Assembly: GCA_048213135.1 (NCBI GenBank) | Contig: PS015202.1 | Span: forward strand, 87,795 to 151,794 | Direction: 5' to 3' | Length of the DNA stretch: 64,000 nt | Source of the DNA: Reclinomonas americana ATCC 50394 | Taxonomy: Eukaryota > Jakobida > Jakobea > Jakobida | Shown here: positions 46,508 through 56,678 of the stretch, one piece after another | Layout of the letters: each line of letters starts with the position of its first letter | Position numbering within the stretch: position 1 is the first letter of the stretch | The notes under the pieces: generated by a model | Told to the model about the DNA's origin: nothing | Databases searched by the model: none | Seen by the model: only the letters and a program-made list of their open reading frames with translations | Position numbers and translations under genes: made by a program

Positions 46508-47868
46508 ATGAGCTCTGATCGCTACTTTGGCCCTCACTGGAGACACCTGATCGCGGGGACACTAGCAGGCGCAGTGTCCATGGCCGCAGTGGTCTGTGTG
46601 GAGCATGCACACGCACACAGTACACACACACACACAGTCACTGATGCACTCATGCACAGGCGCCCATTGATCTTGTCAAGACGCGCTTGCAAGGTTCTTC
46701 TTCTCTCGTCTCTCTTTCTTGCGCCCACTCTTGTGGCTCAAATGCAAGACCACTCTGGCAGCACAAGAGACCTGGTCCAAGGTGCCTGGCATGTACCGGC
46801 CTGTGTACCGGAACTCGTTTCATGCAGTGCGACAGATCTATGCCTCCGACGGGCTCGCCGGCTTCTACAGAGGCGTGGCACCAGCTGTACTCGGCTCTGC
46901 CATGTCGTGGGGACTGTACTTTCTCATGTTTCGTCGCTCGTTCCATCGTTTGCGAGGCAGCAGCTGAGAGCTTCGTCTGTGGGCGCAGATACAACAAGTT
47001 CAAATCGATGGCCAGTGGTGGTGAGAATGTGGAGCTGGGCCCGCTGGGCATTGTTTCGACGAGTACAGGTGCCGGCGCTGTCGTCTGCTGCATCACCAAT
47101 CCGGTGTGGTTGATCAAGACGCGAATGCAGTTGGAGGTGTTGAATGCGGCACCGCCTCTGACAGTGGGCGCTGCTGCTGCATCGCCATCACCAGTGCCAC
47201 CGCCGCCACCGTCGTACAAGAGTATTGGGAATGCGTTTAGAGAGATCCTTCGTGTCGACGGACCGCGTGGCTTGTGGCGAGGCCTCGGGCCGGCACTGGT
47301 GATGACCTCGCACGGGGGACTGCAGTTTGTGGCCTACGAAGAGTTGCAGCGACTGTTTCAGTGGTTTGAGTGGAACCGCTTGCCGCCGACGCAGCAGGCG
47401 CACACACAGAGGCGAGATATCAAGCTGGTGCGGCCACTGGTCTCCCATCCGCCTTTGCTCCCTCACTCACTCACTCACTCGCGGTACGGGGGAGCAGAAC
47501 TCGTGGCACTTTTTCGTCGCCGGCTACGCCTCCAAGATCGTCGCCACTGTCGGCACCTACCCACTGGCGGTGTGTCACCACCCCGCGTGCTCTATGCACG
47601 TCCATCCCTTTTCCCATGACACGATGCGTCGCAGGTGATGAAGACGCGAATGCAAGACTGGAAGAACCGCGACAATACGCTATACTCCAGCATGTGGGAC
47701 GCCGCCAAGAAGATCTACCACAACGAGGGCGTGCGCGGCTTCTACAAGGCCGTCCTCCCGAACACCTTCAAGGTCGCGCCCGCCAGCGCCGTCACATTAG
47801 TGGTCTACGAAGCCGCCTCCAAGTGGCTGCGTGCCCTCGACAGCGTAGAAGACACCGCACCACGATAA
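46508..47868 (+). CDS. SLC25A32: Mitochondrial carrier, SLC25A32-like (folate/FAD)
   Basis: ATG 46508: MSSDRYFGPHWRHLIAGTLA, then the first carrier signature split by introns (APIDLVKTRLQ). Next VYRNSFHAVRQIYASDGLAG, PAVLGSAMSWGLYFLM; second repeat AVVCCITNPVWLIKTRMQLE, YKSIGNAFREILRVDGPRGL, MTSHGGLQFVAYEELQ, NRLPP; third repeat FFVAGYASKIVATVGTYPLA, VMKTRMQDWKNRDNTLYSSM, GVRGFYKAVLPNTFKVAPAS. The SWGLYF, CITNPVW and SHGGLQFVAYE blocks are those of SLC25A32/Flx1, which moves FAD and/or folates into mitochondria (family knowledge). Six helices are expected. A Pro/Ala-rich insert lies in the second matrix loop. TAA after DTAPR. Confidence 0.85.
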
Positions 47869-47938
47869 TAGAACCAAAACACAGACATGCGTCCTGTGTC
47901 TGCATTTCATCTTCGTTTTTCTCCGACAGACACACGCA

Positions 47939-48561
47939 ATGGCCTTCCGTCTCCCTCTCACTGCACTTGCTGTTGCCTTTGTGCTGGGCATGCTGGCTGT
48001 CGACTTGACCATGGACAGTCACGGTGACGACGTGGCCACGCGCGACATTCCTCTTCTCTACTATCGCGGTCACCGCACTGCGCAGTTCCCTCACAACATC
48101 ACCATTGTGCTCGTCATTGTGTTTGGCGCGGTCTCGCTCATTGTCAACCTGGTCAAGAAGCGCTCGCTGGTGTTGGACTCGGTGTCGGCGGTGTTCATGA
48201 TGTGAGTGTGTGTGCATGCATGCAAGAAGGTGATGATGATGCACATGCATGCATTCTGACTCGCATCTGCAGTGTTGGACTGTATGGCTTTGTCGGTGTG
48301 CTCATTCCAGTTGCGCGAGTGCTGTGCACACTCTCTTGTAGTCTCGTGTGTGTCTCCGCTCATTGTGTGTGTGCGTGCGTGCAGGCGCAAGAGGCGATCA
48401 AGAGCCTGTCGCCTTCCGATCCGTCACTGGCTCCCTTGCTCGTCCTCGTTCAGCAGTGGCACTACATTATGGTCGCCTTGATGGTGCCGGTCATGGGCCT
48501 GCAGATTGCGTCGCATGCCCTCCCCGCGACCGGTGGCAAGAGCAAGCCGCATGCTCACTGA
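47939..48561 (+). CDS. Four-helix membrane protein of unknown family
   Basis: Three exons. MAFRLPLTALAVAFVLGMLA begins with a hydrophobic helix, then AVDLTMDSH, RDIPLLYYRGHRT. A second helix is NITIVLVIVFGAVSLIVNL; a third begins SAVFMIVGLYGFVGVLIP; a fourth is HYIMVALMVPVMGLQIA. The last intron starts GTTGCGC (48310), joining VLIP to AQEAIKSLSP. It ends GGKSKPHAH. About 145 residues. The short D-x-x-x-D loop after helix 1 and the YYR motif look conserved in style, but I cannot name a family. Confidence 0.7.
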
Positions 48562-48628
48562 GTGCGTCCAATCATGTCGATTGTTTATCCGAGTTCAATG
48601 AACGCCAATCGTCCGCCCCTCTCTTTCA

Positions 48629-50445
48629 TCATCGATCCTCTGTTGAGAGCTCCCATTTGCTGAGGAAGGAGTAGTCGACGTAGACCTTTTTGTTGTTCCG
48701 GTTGCGATAGGTGAGCTCCTTGACGCCCTGCATGTTGATGGTTTGGTCCAGTGCGCCGAGATATCTGCAAAGGGAGGGGTGAGACACGCGCAGTGGCAGT
48801 CACGGACACAGGGGATCGTGACAGAACTTGTCCGGTCGCCGCAGTGTAATGATCTGCGTTGGTGTCGTGATGAGTATGGTGCCGCCCAGGATGCAGTGCG
48901 CAGCGCACAAACCTTGTGACTCCACCTGTCGGAGGTCGCCCCCTGGTCCAGGCAGTGCAGGTGGCCGTCGACCTGCACGCCAGCAACAAGCAGTGAGCAA
49001 CAGCAGAAGCCTCGTCATCTCCTCGGCAACCACGCAACAGAAATATAGTACAAGTACAGGTGACCCACAAGAGTTCTGGCGCCGCCACGAAGTGAGTGTG
49101 AACTGGATGCACATTACGACATCACACTCCACAGCACGCAACTTGCCGACGACGGGATCACACCCGGCCTTCTGGTGCGGCTCCAACTCCAAACGACTAA
49201 CGATGCCACACAATCAGCTCCCGCTGTCTGCATCTGCCTCGCAGTGCACGAGCCACCAACCGTGTCAAGTTCTCCCAATCCCACTTGATTTTCTTGTACA
49301 CGTGGATGAGTTCGTTGTCGGTGGATCGGAAGAACACGCGGTGTCGCACGGTGCCGACGGCCGAGACGAGTCCGTTTACCGGCGGAATGCCGAGCTCGGT
49401 GGTCAGATCGCGCTCTTTTGATCCCATTCGCGACACCTTGATCAAATGACTGCCATCACGATCGTGCACAGTGAGTTGCTATTCTCAGTCGCTGTCTCTC
49501 TCTCCTCGCATGCACACACACCCGTCGCTGTTGCGCACACGGTACTTGCCCAGTGCCAGCGAGAACTGCTGACGAATGTCTGCCGCCGCATCGGCAGCGT
49601 CCTCCACCGCACGCTCATCCAGAGCAGCCGCGGCCTCGGACACCTCATCGTCGGCGTCGCCAGCACCCGACAGGTCGTCGCTGACACTGCCGTCCACGAG
49701 CTGCGCCACCGCCAACCCTGCAGAACCCGCCGACGCCGACATGCGCACATGCACCGGCTGTGGCGGTGGCAGAGGCGGGGGTGTGGCCGGTCGACCTGCT
49801 TCCACTCCAGCTGCGGCGGCGACTGCCGGTGGAGCGGACACTGACCGCCCGGCTGTGACTGCATGAGGCGCGGATGAGCCAAGGAAGACGACACGCCGAC
49901 GAGCATCACGCACCCCCACGCTCCTCCTTGCGTCTCTGCGAGGTCCGATCAATGAGCCACGCCAGTGAAACCACAGTGATTGTGGTGAGGAAGCACGCTG
50001 GCCAGAACCCGAGCAATGAGAACACTGCGAGCAAGAGAGCGTCAGCTGGAGAGAGGTAATATAGGAGAGAGAAGAAACGCACGCATGCCCAGTGTGATGC
50101 ACAGTCTGCGGACAGCAACAACAAACGAGTCAGCAAGTCGTCGGAAGAAAGTAGATCACCCATGACGCAACACTCCAAATGCCAACTGCACGGCACCAAA
50201 TAGTGAGTGCATGTGTGTGAGAGAAAGAGAGCGGGGGCGAGTCACACACACACACACGCACCAGTGCCCACTTGATCAAGTCGGCGGCATCACGCAGCAG
50301 ATCTTTCCACTCTGCGCGTTGTCCGCGCAGGCGCTCCATGGCATCACGCAGGTCCTCCACTGCGAGAAGGTAAGTGAGAAACAGCACGTTCTGCCCCTGC
50401 TTTCTCTCTCACGCAGAGAGTACCGGCATAGCGGATCTTGTGCAT
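48629..50445 (-). CDS. Membrane-anchored protein of unknown family
   Basis: ATG 50445; a short first exon (MHKIRYA) splices with a GTACTC donor to VEDLRDAMERLRGQRAEWKD. Then LIKWALV, a hydrophobic LFGAVQLAFGV (GTTGCGT intron, donor 50171) and a strong membrane helix FSLLGFWPACFLTTITVVSL followed by basic RTSQRRKEER. An Ala/Pro/Asp-rich linker follows. The C-terminal half is beta-rich and globular: QFSLALGKYRVRNS, DGSHLIKVSRMGSKERDL, VFFRSTDNELIHVYKKIKWD, LELEPHQKAGCDPVVGK, LGGTILITTPTQIITLRR, and finally NNKKVYVDYSFLSKWELS. It could be a lipid- or protein-binding domain on an organelle membrane (inference). No family is assigned. Confidence 0.65.
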
Positions 50446-50624
50446 TCTTGGCAGTCCGACACAATGATCAATACAAATGACAACTTCGCGTGGTCAGCAG
50501 GGGCGGCACGTTTTATTCGTGTGCACTGCAGTATAAAACCCTGCGTTTTCCAGTCTATACGCGAAACACTATAGGAGGGGAGGCTAAACAATTAACACGA
50601 CTATAAAAAGAAACACGACGTTGG

Positions 50625-52967
50625 CTATGCCTGCGGAACAGTGGTCAGCAGAGCGAGGAACACGGTGCACCAGAGCGGCATGGTGCACACGGCACACTGT
50701 TCGTGATTGATGAGCGACTTAACAACAGCAGCAGCAAGCAATCGGAGTGTCACACAACAATCATCTGCCAGAAGAGCAGCTCGGCGGTCTCGTCCTTGTT
50801 GAACTTCAACAGTTGAGACATGGTGCTCAACGCCACTGCGCGCATTCGCATCGATTGAACAACGACGTAGATATAGCCTCAGTGTCTGGCATCGACCACT
50901 CACCAGCAGTGGGCGTCGCCGTCTCCACCATCAGCACGAAGAGGATGAGACGATCCGACGGCAGCACGCCGATTTTCCACATTGTGTACACGAGGGTGGT
51001 GAGCACGGCTGGCATCAGCAGCTGACGGCCAACTAGTGAGCCCACAATGAACTTGATGCGCAGACCGCGCCCGTCGTTCTCCACTGCTGCAGCGGGAGCC
51101 GGAGGATTTGACGACTCCGCAGGCGACTGCTGGGGATGCTCCTCGGGGCTCTCGCCCCCGGCAAGTCGTCGGCCCTTGGGTGTGGGCGGCGGCTGGTTGT
51201 CGGGCGACTCACCGTCCATGGCAACCATCTCCACATCTCGCTCGCCTGCCTCCGATGCTGGTGGTGGCGGTGATGATGCGCGGTCACGTTGCTCCTGCTC
51301 TCGTCGCTGCTTGCGAGCACGCCACTGCGTGCGGAAGGTGACCGCCAGGGCGCCACCGAGACTGAGCATGGCGACCAGCACAAACGAGTCGCCAGTGATG
51401 TACAAGGCCGACATCTGCACCGTAGCTGGTGAGCGTTGTGAAAAGAAAAGAAGGGTGAGAGGAGAGCGACAACACACCAGTGGCCGCAACAGCAGCGGTG
51501 GCTGTGTGGTCAGTCGCTTCAGGGGGCCAATCATGCCCACAAATACACCAATCAGACTCGACAGCGTAGGTGGCTTGGTGAACAGCTTGAGAATGGGCAG
51601 GACCTTGGTGCGGAACGTGGACGGTGCTGGACCGTGAGGCGCGCCAGCACCGTCGGCGCCATCTGTGCGAGCGTGACTCAGACGGAGGCATTAGCTGGGG
51701 GCGCGACACAGGGTGCACACGTACCTTGCAACTGCGCATACGATGTGGCCGCACTGGGGCCGGCCGGTGGCGACATTAGTATGTAGCCGACGACCCACGG
51801 CAGAATGGCTCCGAGAATGGTGACCAGAGAAATGTATCTGCAACACAGACGGTGAGTCGACACACAGTCTCTCGTTCTGCAAGTGCAGTGAACCGCACCC
51901 CTTGGCCAACTTCTCGAGTTCGGGAATGGTCAGTCCATACACCGAAAAGATCTCACTCGTTACCGTGGCTGCACGAGGGGCACAGGAGATGATGAGTCAG
52001 ATGATCGATGTGTTGGTGTGGCAGCGACTTGACCGATACGAACCAAGCACAATGACCAGCGGCAGGTTGCCTGGTGCACACGATCAGTGGTGAGGCACGT
52101 GACGAGCTTCCGCATGCGAGCGACACGCCAAACCTGCATTGTTGAAGATGATACTGGCCACCAGCAGGCTGCGCAGTTTCTTTGGTGGTCGAACGCACAG
52201 GCGAACAAACAGCGGCACGATGAGCATGCCGACGGCTGCGAGCGGCGTGCAGGATGAGGATGAGCTCCAGTAAGAGCCTTCCCCAGGTCTCTCAGTGTCA
52301 CGTAACTGACGTACACTCCCTGGCACACAATCACCGGCCACTGCTCCGCCACGCGGCCGAGATCAAAGGTCTCAGATATCTGTGCAGAGAAAACACAAGC
52401 CTCAGCAGCAGCGAATACCGCAGCGGAGTGGAGCAAGACTGGCACCGCGCACCCGCATGAAGAGAAACGCCGGAATGACAATGTAAAACTGCACGCGGGC
52501 CATGGTCTCCGCAAACGACTCGCTGACCACATTGGAGAACACGAGGTACGCTCCTGCCGCCAGCGATAAGCAAAGTGCGGGGGCCGGCAGAATAAAAAAG
52601 AATAAAAAGATATTTCGCCCCCGAGGAGGAGTCGAACCTCTACGCCGTCAAGCGTCTACGGATTTGAAGTCCGCACACTGAACCGTCAGAGCTCACAGGG
52701 GCAAAGGAACAAATGGCAGATTCTAAGCATGGCAACAATGCACTCGCACACTACGTGCAGCGTGAAGGAAACGCGCGTGCACTTGTGCCTCTGTGTCTGC
52801 GTGTGCCTTTCTGCATGCATGTGCATGCATGGAAAGATCATCTCCGACTCACTCCGACTCTCTCTCTCTTTGTGAGATTGCTCACCGCCCGACGCCAGCA
52901 CCACGCTGAGCAACACCGACGCTGATGCATCAGCAAAGAGACTGAGTAGCACCGAGGCTGATGACAT
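50625..52967 (-). CDS. Auxin-efflux-carrier/PIN-like (PILS) family transporter
   Basis: ATG 52967: MSSASVLLSLFADASASVLL then, after an unusually long first intron (about 320 bp, holding a tRNA-Sec), GAYLVFSNVVSESF. Family marks follow: VQFYIVIPAFLFMR, RSLLVASIIFNNA joined to GNLPLVIVL (the N-x-GNLPL block of the membrane-transport family), LVTILGAILPWVVGYILM, LSSLIGVFVGMIGPLKRL, the long charged cytosolic loop (51380-51090), and the C-terminal helices IVGSLVGRQLLMPAVLTTLV, VLMVETATPTAG with MSQLLKFNKDETAEL, and PLWCTVFLALL. About 10 helices in two bundles with a central loop, as in PIN/PILS carriers. Substrate unknown; in plants relatives move auxin. Confidence 0.82.
52594..52608 (-). terminator. 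RNA polymerase III T-run terminators
   Basis: Two T-runs (five at 52604-52608, six at 52594-52599 on the minus strand) just 3' of the tRNA-Sec, as expected for Pol III termination. Confidence 0.75.
52616..52702 (-). tRNA. tRNA-Sec (anticodon TCA)
   Basis: 87-nt tRNA on the minus strand. The anticodon loop reads CTTCAAA with TCA at 52665-52667, closed by a six-pair stem (TGCGGA/TCCGTA, one G-T). Eukaryotic tRNA-Sec hallmarks fit: a nine-base acceptor arm (GCCCCTGTG against CTCGGGGGC, one mismatch), a long D stem (CTCTGA/TCAGTG) with the four-base loop CGGT, a long variable arm (ACGC/GCGT), and a four-pair T stem with loop TTCGACT. The discriminator is G. T-runs for Pol III termination follow at 52594-52608. 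It lies in intron 1 of the PILS-like gene on the same strand. Confidence 0.93.
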
Positions 52968-53400
52968 GCTGCACAGAGAGAAGAGAGAGAGATTTGTGAC
53001 AAATGCGACAGCAGAAAATAGATTGCCCTCGTTCTCCCTCTCCTCGCACACCTCTCAACCCCACGCTGGAGAGCAAGACACAACGCCAGTCACTCACTCA
53101 CACACGCGCGTCAGTGCTCTCGTGTGCTGTGGCGAAATAGTGACTGGCCGTGACCCACAAGCCGATCGACAGCATCGGAGTGGTGGATCGTCTTCGCGCA
53201 CCCCGCCCTTGCCTTTCAGTGATAATTTTCTTTTGGTAGTTTCTCCGTCTACGGGGATGCATCTCCACGGTGCGTCCCCCCGTGTAACACAAAACAAGAA
53301 CAACGAAGGATGAACAAGCAAGTCGCATTGCAACTTTCTTCGGCTACCTCAATGTACAACGACGAAACAAGCTCTCTCCCTTCTTCTGTTCACGGCAGTG
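52968..53400. other. Intergenic region between the PILS-like gene and the Nnf1-like gene
   Basis: 433 bp, head-to-tail on the minus strand. Presumed promoter of the PILS-like gene. I see no supportable coding or RNA feature. Confidence 0.5.
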
Positions 53401-54373
53401 TCACTCGCTCTCGTTGAGTCGCCGGACCAACTGCGCACTCGTATCAGCACAAGAAGCAAGCTTTCCCTCAGCGATCAGCAGTCAGAACGCAACTTCGGCG
53501 AGGATTGTCGGTGCCGTGTCGAGCGTGTCGGCAATGTTCCCGAGCCTCTCGCGCATTGTCGTCAGCTCGTTCGATGATCTCTCGTAGTCCTCCGTGAACT
53601 GCACAAAGCGATCTGAGCATCGGCTCCTTCCCATCGAAGACACCCAAGTTGTACCTGTCGCAGCATGGCCTGCAGATCGTCGCGTTCTCGTCGCTTCTCC
53701 AGATACCTCTTGGCCTGCACGATCTCAGCCGGCGGCAACTCGCATGTCATTATGCTGTGCGCAGATGGATGAGAGAGAGAGAGAGAGAGCGGAGACAAGT
53801 CGTCGACAAGGGACGGAACTTGGGTCCGTCTGTCATTGCGTCGAGCATGTTGAGCTTTGTGAAGACGTCGTGCTCTTCCATGATCGTGTCCAGCTCCGTC
53901 TGCGCCACACTCATCAGCCCTCACTCCTTCACACACACTCGTCGACGTCGACAATTAAACGCACTGTGGCATGACTTCTGATCTGTTGTGCAAACTGTGA
54001 ATGCACGTCGAACATGAGCTCCTGCTGTGCCGGTGTCAAGTCGTCTTCCGCCTGTGCTCTCTTGTGCCCTGCCCGAATACACACACACAGTCAATCATCA
54101 TCGCATCGAGGTCGTCCTTGACTGTCACTCACCCACTCGCGCACATCTCGCCAAGATCTCGTCCTTATCCAACGACGGATCACGATAACACGTGCTGAGA
54201 ATGGCCTCTCGCTGCGTCTCGCCCTTTGGCATCAACACCTCCGCCCCACCCATCATATAGTCCAACGCGCGTTGGAACGCCGCTCGCAACGCGCGTGATC
54301 GTGGACCCAGATGCGTCCCACTGGTGCTGACAGTGCTGCCGACGGCCGCCTCCTCGTCTGCGGCGCTGGCCAT
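53401..54373 (-). CDS. Nnf1/PMF1-like kinetochore protein
   Basis: ATG 54373 (MASAADEEAAVGSTVSTSGT). Helices: RSRALRAAFQRALDYMMGG; LTPAQQELMFDVHSQFAQQI, then TELDTIMEEHDVFTKLNMLD. The last block fits the Nnf1 pattern of an F-x-x-I helix followed by E-x-I-x-x-E and KLNxLD. The C-terminal coiled coil begins ELPPAEIVQAKRYLEKRRER, like the P-x-x-x-L...R pattern in PMF1, and continues FTEDYERSSNELTTMRERLG. The final exon is reached through a GTTGCGT intron (donor 53493) and ends LVRRLNESE at 53401. Nnf1 pairs with Mis12 in the MIND complex. Similarity is by pattern only. Confidence 0.6.
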
Positions 54374-54524
54374 TTCTGCTGTCTTCGCTCACACCGCGCG
54401 CGAATTGGATTTTCACAACGGTCAAATAGATTTTGAAGCGAGCGTGGAGCAAAGAGGCACGTTCTCTCTTACACTCACACTCTCGTCTGTGTGCTCACCC
54501 CACTCACACAGGAGACAGAGGCGA

Positions 54525-54689
54525 ATGGATCTTCAAGTGTCAACACTGACCACGGTGGAGGAGTACTTGTGGCAACTGCACGCACAGCTGGCGTCGCGAG
54601 TGCAGGAGGCGGTGCAGGGAGGAGTGGAGCGGTTGCAGCAGGAGAGTGAGGCCAAGAAGCGCGAACTCCTCGCCATGTGCGATGAATGA
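54525..54689 (+). CDS. Tiny helical ORF
   Basis: 54 codons: MDLQVSTLTTVEEYLWQLHA, QLASRVQEAVQGGVERLQQE, ending LLAMCDE. It is strongly helical with heptad-like hydrophobics and starts 151 bp from the divergent Nnf1-like gene. A preceding acceptor-like CACACAG suggests a 5' UTR intron or an upstream exon. No family is recognised. The composition is unlike random spacer, so it is probably real. Confidence 0.5.
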   Translation: MDLQVSTLTTVEEYLWQLHAQLASRVQEAVQGGVERLQQESEAKKRELLAMCDE

Positions 54690-54737
54690 CACAGCGACAC
54701 CCTCCCAGTGTACAGCAGTAGTTTGAAAGGAAGTACT

Positions 54738-56621
54738 TCAATGCGCCCTCTTGCGTGCACGCGTCTTTTTCCGTCGCTGTTCTTGCTGCACCTCCGTGGC
54801 CATCTCAGTGAGGTGCGCAGCGGGCATTCGGGTGGTCAGCACTCCGCGCCGTCTTCATCACGTCACGACAGCCTCTGCGGAGATGGCCACCACAGCTCCG
54901 CTGGAGGTGCCGGCGGCGATGCATGTGCCTGGGTGTGCATGCGTGTGCGTGTGAGGGAGCAGGTGAGAGGGAGGGAGGGAGGACAGTGATGGAGGACCTG
55001 AGCTGTCGACCGCCACGGCACAGATAGAGTACGAGGTGACTTCCGGATCGACGTGGGGCGGGTAGGCGTCGTCGCCACTCTGCGACAAGGTGATTGGTGC
55101 AGGCGACGGCGCCGGTCCAGTCTGTGACACAGCGCGCCGTTGCAGCTGGCGCACCACGGACTCGGTTTCGGAGAAGGGCGAGTGCGACAGCCAGAGGTTG
55201 ACACGCCCCGCCGCAGTGCCACAGGCCACATGTCTGTGTCATGAGAAGGAGTCAGGAGACGTGCGTAATATTAGAGAGCTACGCCGTGTGCTCTGCGCAC
55301 TCCCACCTGTCGTGGTGAAAGACCACAGGTCGGCAGCCCTGCGGCACCGTCGCGTTGTCCAACAGCGTGCTCGTGTTCTGCACCAGCGTGCGTTGGTTAC
55401 ACACACACACCCCAGCAAGACGACGAGACCAACAATAATACCTTGCACGACAGCAAATCCCACACTCGCAAAGTGCGATCGCCGGCCTCGGTCACCAGCG
55501 AGGTACCGTCCGTCATGCACGTCACCGAGCGAACCTGGAGTTCCGTAAGTGAGCCACGGAATAGAAGGCTGGCATTGTGAGCACGCACTCTGTACTCACC
55601 GACTCAGCGTCGTGCAGCGGCTGCTGCCCCGTGCGCCCACTCGATCGGCCCTGCCGACGACTGGCCACCGCCAGTTGGTGGGCCGGCTCCGCTCCAGCCC
55701 GCACATCGTATGTCATAATGTGGCCACCACACGCCGTGTGCAGGGCGTACGGGCACCACGACTCTGGCAGCGCCAGCGATGTGGTCTCGGCCGACAACGA
55801 CGGCCGGAAGACTTGCAACTGTTGCCTCGTTTGCACGTCCCAGTGACTGCGCTTGGATCGGTCAGCGGCTGAGATGCAAAGGAGAGCGCGTGCTCGTCGA
55901 CGCAACATTAATTGCCTGTCACCACCGCATGATACACACACCGCCAGATCGCTGCTGGCAACGCAGTCGCCAACATACGACGTGTGGCCGGCCAACCGCA
56001 CCACCGGCTTTGTCAGTGCCTCCTGCACGCACAGAAGAACCCATTCAGCTCGACTTCTCTGGCGCGAGGCAGGCATTCTCTTGCGCACCTCATTCGCACT
56101 GGCGATGTCCCACATGAGCACCGTGCCTGACGAGGAGAGTGAGAACGATGACCACACATGCGCGAGATCGGTTGATGCGATTCTCCTCACCATCCGCACA
56201 AGCTGCGACCAGCCGCGACGAGCTCCCTCCACATGTGCGCAGACTGCACTCGCCACAGTCACTCTCACAGTCCCCATTCGAGAGCACACACTAACACACA
56301 CCTGTACACAGACGACGCCAGAGTCGCTCTCCTGTGCTCCGCAATGTTGTGCGCGGCCACCAACTGCCACGCATCGCCACTCACCAGTGGCGCGCGCATC
56401 AACCGCACAGTGCCACCAAAGTCAGCCACAGCCAGCAGCTCGTGTCCATCCAGTGCTGCGGTGGTGCTTGTGATCAGTGTCACATGGTGACAGAGAGAAC
56501 GAGGAGAGCAGACGCAACAGCGACAGAAGCACATGCTGGTGACGGCATCGACGCTGCTGTCATCCACACGCACCACACGTGAGCGCGCGAGTCGATCACA
56601 CACCAACTCGGCGGCGCTCAT
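54738..56621 (-). CDS. WD40-repeat protein with basic C-terminal tail
   Basis: ATG 56621 (MSAAELVCDRLARSRVVRVD), exon 1 ending at a GTTGCGT donor (56519). Blades: LLAVADFGGTVRLMRAPLV, SSFSLSSSGTVLMWDIASAN, VVRLAGHTSYVGDCVASSDL with CVSCGGDRQL, SHWDVQTRQQLQVFRPSLSA, VRSVTCMTDGTSLVTEAGD with RTLRVWDLLSCK, HVACGTAAGRVNLWLSHS, HAAGTSSGAVVAISAEAVV. Repeats are degenerate but GH...WD is clear in several. The tail EVQQEQRRKKTRARKRAH is strongly basic, suggesting nuclear or nucleolar location. About 12 exons. A seven-bladed scaffold propeller is expected; partner unknown. Confidence 0.75.
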
Positions 56622-56678
56622 CACGTTTGCAGTTCGGTGCGCGGGAAAAGCTGTCAAAACAGGACAACTCTTCCGCGG

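Noticed and set aside
52616-52702. tRNA-Ser or tRNA-Leu (long variable arm)
   Set aside because: The anticodon is TCA and the acceptor and D arms have the lengths of tRNA-Sec, not of class II Ser or Leu tRNAs.
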